DNA of 38,950 nucleotides from contig JAAEZT010000030.1 in assembly GCA_018222765.1 (NCBI GenBank), positions 1 through 38,950 on the forward strand, read 5' to 3'. The stretch's first letter is position 1. Each line of letters begins with the position of its first letter. The position numbers and the translations under genes were made by a program. Under the pieces are notes generated by a model that saw only the letters and a program-made list of their open reading frames with translations, ran no database searches and was not told the DNA's origin. This stretch comes from a bacterium (GTDB taxonomy: Bacteria > Verrucomicrobiota > Verrucomicrobiia > Verrucomicrobiales > Akkermansiaceae). Below are positions 34,675-38,950 of the stretch, in pieces.

Positions 34675-35922
34675 TCAGTCGAACATTTCCAGTATGGGCT
34701 TCCCTCTTGTCCCACCCACGTGAAAGGGACGTCCGGTCGCGGTGAGGAACGGCTTCTCGCGAGGGATGCCAGCGGCGTGTGCGATAGTGGCATGAAAGTC
34801 CCCCACGGTGTGTGGCACATCGGGTGTCGCGCCGCGTTCATCACTTTCTCCGAGCACAAAGCCTCGTTTCACTCCAGCACCGGCAAGACCAACGGTGAAG
34901 CAAAGCGGGTAGTGTCCACGCCCCGCTCCACTGTAATCCGGCTTACGCCCGAACTCAGTTGCCAACACCACCAGCGTCGAGTCGAGCATACCCGAACCTT
35001 CAAGATCGCGAATGAGGGCCGCGTAACCTTGGTCAAAGGAAGGAGCAATGTCGCTCATGTCTCCCTTGATATCCTGATGCATGTCCCAACCATCGCTGGT
35101 CACCTCGACGAAGCGTACCCCGGCCTCGACCAGCTGCTTCGCTAACAGACAACCCTGACCAAACTTGGAGTCGCCATAGAGCTCGCGCGTCGCCTTGTCG
35201 GCCTGCCCCAGGTCGAAGGCCTTGAGATCCTTGCTTCGCAGCAGGCGTAGGGTTTCATCGTAAAAGTCACGATAGGCGCCGACATTGCTATCCTGATATT
35301 TTGCGACAAACCTTTCACTGAGGGTATTCGCCAGTTCGAGCTTCGATTTCAGGCGCCGCGGCCCACCATCGATGTCTAGATTTTCCAATCCAGCTGACGG
35401 TTCGAGAATGGGGATGGGGCTGTAGGTCGGCGCGAAGAAACCATTGCCGTAGCGCGGTGGTTCATTGATGCAGGCCGAGCTAGGCAAGGTATCATGGCTG
35501 GCTCCGAGGTAGTGCTGCGCCCAGGCCCCGAGGTTGGGATGCTTGATTGTGTTGCGTTCGGCAAAAGCCGTGCGCATAAAATACTGGGCCGGTCCGTGCA
35601 CGCCAATCTTGGCAGTCATCGTGCGAATCAGGGAGATGCGATCCGCCACCTTGGCAGTTTCAGGCAAGTATTCCGTCACCTGATAATCCGCGGAGGTTTT
35701 AATCACATCGGCTGGTCCCTTGGCTTTACCCTTTTTGGGGTCGAAGGTGTCGATGTGGCTCATGCCTCCCTTGACATTGATGAAGATGATCCGCTTGGCG
35801 GAACCGAATCCGGCCAGGCCCTGGGTCGATTCCAATTGATACCCGCGGGCTAATTGAGGAAAAACCGAGAGGCCGAAGGCGGTTTTTGCCGCTCGCTCGA
35901 TAAAGTGTCGTCGATGGATCAT
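34675..35922 (-). CDS. DUF1501 exported protein
   Basis: This 415-residue protein has a twin-arginine-like start (HRRHFIERAAKTAFGLSVFP). Family blocks are GGMSHIDTFDPKKGKAKGP near residue 55, GYGNGFFAPTY-like segments in the centre (PPRYGNGFFAPTYSPIP), VEVTSDGWDMHQDIKGDM, and TLVVLATEFGRKPDYSGAG near the end. DUF1501 proteins are a branch of the alkaline-phosphatase-like superfamily and are commonly encoded next to DUF1549/DUF1553 haem proteins, as here (46 bases upstream). No reaction is established. It is the last gene of its group; the sigma factor gene at 34445 starts a new unit. Length and architecture are ordinary. Confidence 0.92.
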   Translation of the reverse strand: MIHRRHFIERAAKTAFGLSVFPQLARGYQLESTQGLAGFGSAKRIIFINVKGGMSHIDTFDPKKGKAKGPADVIKTSADYQVTEYLPETAKVADRISLIRTMTAKIGVHGPAQYFMRTAFAERNTIKHPNLGAWAQHYLGASHDTLPSSACINEPPRYGNGFFAPTYSPIPILEPSAGLENLDIDGGPRRLKSKLELANTLSERFVAKYQDSNVGAYRDFYDETLRLLRSKDLKAFDLGQADKATRELYGDSKFGQGCLLAKQLVEAGVRFVEVTSDGWDMHQDIKGDMSDIAPSFDQGYAALIRDLEGSGMLDSTLVVLATEFGRKPDYSGAGRGHYPLCFTVGLAGAGVKRGFVLGESDERGATPDVPHTVGDFHATIAHAAGIPREKPFLTATGRPFHVGGTRGKPILEMFD

Positions 35923-35968
35923 GAGTTTAAGTGATTAGGTGAAAGCAAATGTTTGAATGAGTCCCGGC

Positions 35969-37984
35969 CTACTGAACGAAGAGAAACTCGGGAGTATTGA
36001 AGAGAGTCCAAGCCAACTCCCCGAGGGAGAGCCCTTTCTTGATTTCATTCTGCAGCAGCTTCTTTTCTTCCGATGTTGGCAAGCGGCTAAAGAAGCTCAG
36101 GTAAATTTCCTCCAGCGATTCCCCCGCCGAATTCCTAGAACTGACCGCCTTCATGAGCCGGGACTCCGGGTCCATCAGCAGCTCCTTGAACTCTCCATTC
36201 ATTAGCATGAGCGTTTGGGGAATGCTCCCCTCGCGGCTGCCGTCATCGGCGATCTCGCGCGAAGACTGACCAAACATCCGGAGGAAGTGACCATCCCGCT
36301 CGGGTTGCGGTAACTCCGAGGCCCGGAGCACGTATGAGCGACCGAATTTAGGCGGCATGTTTCCCGAACCGGCGAGATCCATCTCGGAAAGCCGTTTCTT
36401 GCTTCCGTTCCCGATATACCCAGCCTTCTTGAAGGCCAGCGTAACATCCTGTAAAGCCTTGGTACTCGATTCGATCGCATCGAAATCCAGAGCAAAGCGA
36501 GTGGTCTGATGCGACTTGTCCACCTGAAATTGATCGATCTCCGGGCCGTGTGCCAGAATCAAAATAGAGTCCCAGGTTTGTTCGGCAGTCATCCGGCGAA
36601 GCACGGGCCCGGCGAAGAGGTAGCCGTCGATGTCCCCGATGGCTGGCGTCGGATTAGCCTCGGCCTGATAGGCCTTGGTATTAAAAACGATCCGCTGAAA
36701 CTCACGGAGGTCAAACTTAAGATCGACCATCATTTTCGTGAGATCAGCTAACAGTTTTGGGTTGGAGCCCGACTTGAGATCGTCGAGGTCGTAGATTGGT
36801 TCGTGCACCGCGATCCCGAACATTTGCTTCCAGAGTCGATTGGCGATGTTGGCCGCGAAACGCGGATTGTCGTGATGAGTCATCCAAGTCGCGAACGAAT
36901 CGCGCAGCGTGTGGGCGTTCTCCAGGTCCACCTGATAGGGGGAAAGCTTACGGTCGGCTTGGCTCCAGGAAATCAGGCGAGGCGTGACCTTAGATCCCGG
37001 CTTCACATCATCGTATGCGTAGTCCTCCGGGTAGATCAGTGCGTTTGTCCCCGTGTCCTTAATCCGGTGCATGCTCGGAGAGAAGACGGTGGCGCCATCC
37101 TGTTTGGTCAGATCGGCGTGGGTCTTGATGCGATTTCCAACTTTGCGGGGATCCCGATGACTCACATCGGTCGCACCGAAAAAAGACGCCATTTCATAGA
37201 ACTCCCTCTGGGTCCAGTCAGCGAGCGGGTGGTCGTGGCATTGGGCGCAACTCACGTTGGCACCGAGGAAAGCGGTCAGGGTGTTCGACAGGCTGTCCAA
37301 TGGCATGCCTGTATCACGCAGCAAATATCCGGTCGCACCGTTTGTCGCCGTACTGCCATCGGCGGCGAGCATGGCTAGAACCGTCTTGTCCCAAGGACGG
37401 TTTGCCCGAATACCATCCTTCAACCAACGCTCATAGAGACCATACTTGGCGCGCTTGATAGCCGACTTGAGACGGAGCATATCGGCATGCCAATTAAACT
37501 GATGAGACACGTAACCCTCGCTCACGAGCAACTCATCAATGAGATCGGCGCGTTTTTTGGGATCAGCATCCTCCACAAAGCTCTTTGCTTCGGCCGGACT
37601 CGGAATACGTCCGACTGTATCAAGGTAGATCCGGCGCACGAAAACCCCATCGCTGGATGGAGCATTTCGCTTCTGACCTCCAGCCGCGAGTTTTGCAGCA
37701 ATCTCTTGGTCGATACCCGCAGCCCGCTGCTGGACCTGTTGCCAGCTCAGGGCGAGGTCACGATTACGCTCAACCGGCGCAGGATTTTTGACCGAGGAAA
37801 GCGGAGCCAACTCCAGTGGCTTGAACTCCTTCTCGACCGCCTTACCCGGAACGTCCCTTCCCTTGGCCTTTCTCTTGGCTTGCCGCATTTCCTTCTTCGA
37901 CAGCTCTTCCGCAGGGAGGAGTTGGGGCACGGTCAATCCAATTAAACCGACTGCGGCCAGAGACAAAAAGACGGGGCGTTTCAT
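35969..37984 (-). CDS. DUF1549/DUF1553 (PSCyt2-PSD1) haem protein lacking PSCyt1
   Basis: This 671-residue protein has a signal peptide (FLSLAAVGLIGLTVPQLLPA). After it comes a short charged linker (KKEMRQAKRKAKGRDVPGK) instead of the PSCyt1 haem domain that usually opens these proteins. DUF1549 spans about 90-300 with GVFVRRIYLDTVGRIPSPAE and one CxxCH, CAQCH at 246-250. DUF1553 spans about 355-625 with NPRFAANIANRLWKQMFG and SREGSIPQTLMLMNGEF. It is presumably a periplasmic haem protein with an unknown substrate. DUF1501 follows after 46 bases, and a DUF1552 gene precedes it by 229 bases. Mixed partner types (DUF1501 and DUF1552) in one cluster are noteworthy. Confidence 0.9.
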   Translation of the reverse strand: MKRPVFLSLAAVGLIGLTVPQLLPAEELSKKEMRQAKRKAKGRDVPGKAVEKEFKPLELAPLSSVKNPAPVERNRDLALSWQQVQQRAAGIDQEIAAKLAAGGQKRNAPSSDGVFVRRIYLDTVGRIPSPAEAKSFVEDADPKKRADLIDELLVSEGYVSHQFNWHADMLRLKSAIKRAKYGLYERWLKDGIRANRPWDKTVLAMLAADGSTATNGATGYLLRDTGMPLDSLSNTLTAFLGANVSCAQCHDHPLADWTQREFYEMASFFGATDVSHRDPRKVGNRIKTHADLTKQDGATVFSPSMHRIKDTGTNALIYPEDYAYDDVKPGSKVTPRLISWSQADRKLSPYQVDLENAHTLRDSFATWMTHHDNPRFAANIANRLWKQMFGIAVHEPIYDLDDLKSGSNPKLLADLTKMMVDLKFDLREFQRIVFNTKAYQAEANPTPAIGDIDGYLFAGPVLRRMTAEQTWDSILILAHGPEIDQFQVDKSHQTTRFALDFDAIESSTKALQDVTLAFKKAGYIGNGSKKRLSEMDLAGSGNMPPKFGRSYVLRASELPQPERDGHFLRMFGQSSREIADDGSREGSIPQTLMLMNGEFKELLMDPESRLMKAVSSRNSAGESLEEIYLSFFSRLPTSEEKKLLQNEIKKGLSLGELAWTLFNTPEFLFVQ

Positions 37985-38189
37985 TCTACGAAGGAATTAT
38001 GGAGCACAGGAAAAGCTTCTGACGAAGAACTATTTTTACCTGAGTTACTCTTAAAACCATTTTCCGTCATCAAAGTTTCAAAGTTCCATGAGATATTTTT
38101 GCCATGATCGGGCATTCAGCTGGGCCAGAGCAGAAATAATGTTCTCCGATATCACCGCACAAACCATCCACGCGGTCACTATAATTAAA

Positions 38190-38213
38190 GGGAGAGGCTG
38201 ATTCCCAACTCCC
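38190..38213 (-). terminator. Possible terminator after the third DUF1552 gene
   Basis: On the minus strand GGGAG (38213-38209) can pair with CTCCC (38194-38190) around a 14-base loop in which a further short pairing is possible, followed by TTTAATTAT. It begins immediately after the stop codon at 38216-38214. The stem is short, so the call is moderate at best. If real, the DUF1549/DUF1553 gene downstream would be transcribed separately; the 38 to 38.2 kb gap otherwise shows nothing. Confidence 0.35.
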
Positions 38214-38950
38214 CTAACCATTGGCTTTACCAGGCTTGCTTTTTCCAAAAAGTGATTTTAGTTCGTTCACTTTGGTCAACACGACCCGGCCATTTCGCTC
38301 ACTGGTATTCCCGCTCAGGGTAATCGGCGTGCCGACGTGGTAGGCCAGGTTGAATCCGTGAAAATCCCTGAAGCTCACTTCGATCCTCACCGACTCCTTC
38401 CCCGCGACATCGATGTAGAAGACTTTGGCTTCATCGAGATTGTCCGACATGCGCAGACGACCTTGGACGGTCAGTTTACCCTGGCCGAATTTCACCCAAC
38501 TCTCGAAAGGACGTTCCTGGAATTCGTCGAATTCTCCCCCACCAAGCCCCGGGAGCGGAGCCGAGGAATTGGCGAAGGATTCGGAGTCGACACCAAATTT
38601 TTGAAGCAAAGAAAGATGAAGCCGTCCTAGCTCCTGATTTTTGGAATAGCGGAGATAGCGTCCTGTCTTGAGCTTCCCGCCGCCTTTACCGGCGAGAATA
38701 ATCGGAATTCGCTGGGCAGTGTGATTATCACTGTGCCCCATCCCGGACCCGAAGAGAACGACACTGTGATCCAGCAAGGAACCGTTCTGATCTTTGTATG
38801 ACTTCAGCTTGGTCAGGAGGTAGTCGAACTTCTCCATATGCCAAAGGCTGATCTTGAGAAGGGCGTCGATATTTTCCCGACTGAAGTTTCGGAAAAAGTG
38901 CGAGAGGTAATGGTGCTGTTTTCGAATCCCGAGAAAATCGAAGACCATGC
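38214..38950 (-). CDS. DUF1552 protein, copy 3 (partial), with extra C-terminal domain
   Basis: The gene runs off the right edge; the last 244 or more residues are visible. The DUF1552 core ends with SVVLFGSGMGHSDNHTAQRI, GKLKTGRYLRYSKNQELGRL and FGVDSESFANSSAPLPGLGG. A further 100 residues follow (about 148-244), with KLTVQGRLRMSDNLDEAKVF, VRIEVSFRDF and GTPITLSGNTSERNGRVVLT. Copies 1 and 2 stop soon after the core and lack this part. The strand pattern is similar to a small OB-fold-like beta barrel, but I cannot identify it firmly. It precedes the DUF1549/DUF1553 gene by 229 bases on the same strand. The reaction of the family is unknown. Confidence 0.85.
   Translation of the reverse strand, partial: MVFDFLGIRKQHHYLSHFFRNFSRENIDALLKISLWHMEKFDYLLTKLKSYKDQNGSLLDHSVVLFGSGMGHSDNHTAQRIPIILAGKGGGKLKTGRYLRYSKNQELGRLHLSLLQKFGVDSESFANSSAPLPGLGGGEFDEFQERPFESWVKFGQGKLTVQGRLRMSDNLDEAKVFYIDVAGKESVRIEVSFRDFHGFNLAYHVGTPITLSGNTSERNGRVVLTKVNELKSLFGKSKPGKANG

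Overview
The window reads as chromosomal DNA from a member of the Verrucomicrobiota (PVC superphylum), probably a free-living polysaccharide degrader. Four observations support this. There are several planctomycete/verrucomicrobial PSCyt/PSD-type genes (DUF1592, DUF1552, DUF1549/DUF1553 and DUF1501 families). A protein tail at the left edge carries a PEP-CTERM anchor. There are two small ECF-like sigma factors, each followed by a membrane-anchored anti-sigma-like protein. Finally, secreted sulfatases and carbohydrate esterases are dense. Nearly every protein starts with a Sec- or Tat-type signal peptide. Species cannot be fixed from the sequence alone. No tRNA, rRNA, CRISPR, transposase or phage gene was seen, and no gene-free stretch exceeds about 275 bases.

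Layout, left to right. Positions 1-1189 (+): the end of a PEP-CTERM protein, a strong terminator, and a secreted alpha/beta hydrolase. Positions 1196-7125 (-): a serine-hydrolase/NamZ (DUF1343) fusion and a large lamin-tail/CotH/chitobiase-C multidomain protein. Positions 7400-8260 (+): an exported endonuclease/exonuclease/phosphatase-family protein. Positions 8420-12472 (-): a double-length sialate O-acetylesterase whose second half looks catalytically dead, then a secreted esterase. Positions 12593-14011 (+): a sulfatase. Positions 14109-17866 (-): a DUF1592-type cytochrome protein coupled to a DUF1552 protein. Positions 18050-24929 (-): a tightly packed five-gene operon, read as sigma factor, FecR/PA14 anti-sigma-like protein, second DUF1592-type cytochrome protein, alpha/beta hydrolase and second DUF1552 protein. 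Positions 25083-27504 (-): a second sulfatase and an unrecognised secreted protein. Positions 27604-27726: an intergenic element with a 10-base period. Positions 27723-34445 (-): a second sigma-led operon with an anti-sigma-like protein carrying a lectin-like ectodomain, a SASA-type esterase, a beta-propeller glycoside hydrolase and a tandem beta-helix protein. Positions 34675-38950 (-): DUF1501, DUF1549/DUF1553 and a third, incomplete DUF1552 gene with an unusual extra C-terminal domain.

How the genes may work together (inference): the hydrolases, esterases, sulfatases and the beta-helix and beta-propeller proteins would remove sulfate and acyl decorations from complex glycans and cut them. 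The two sigma/anti-sigma pairs each have a predicted extracytoplasmic domain that resembles carbohydrate-binding folds, so they could sense glycan outside the cell and switch on their own downstream operon. The haem-binding PSCyt/PSD proteins and their DUF1552/DUF1501 partners have no firmly established biochemical role. Here one such pair is transcriptionally locked to a sigma factor, a putative glycan sensor and an esterase, and this is the most interesting system in the window.
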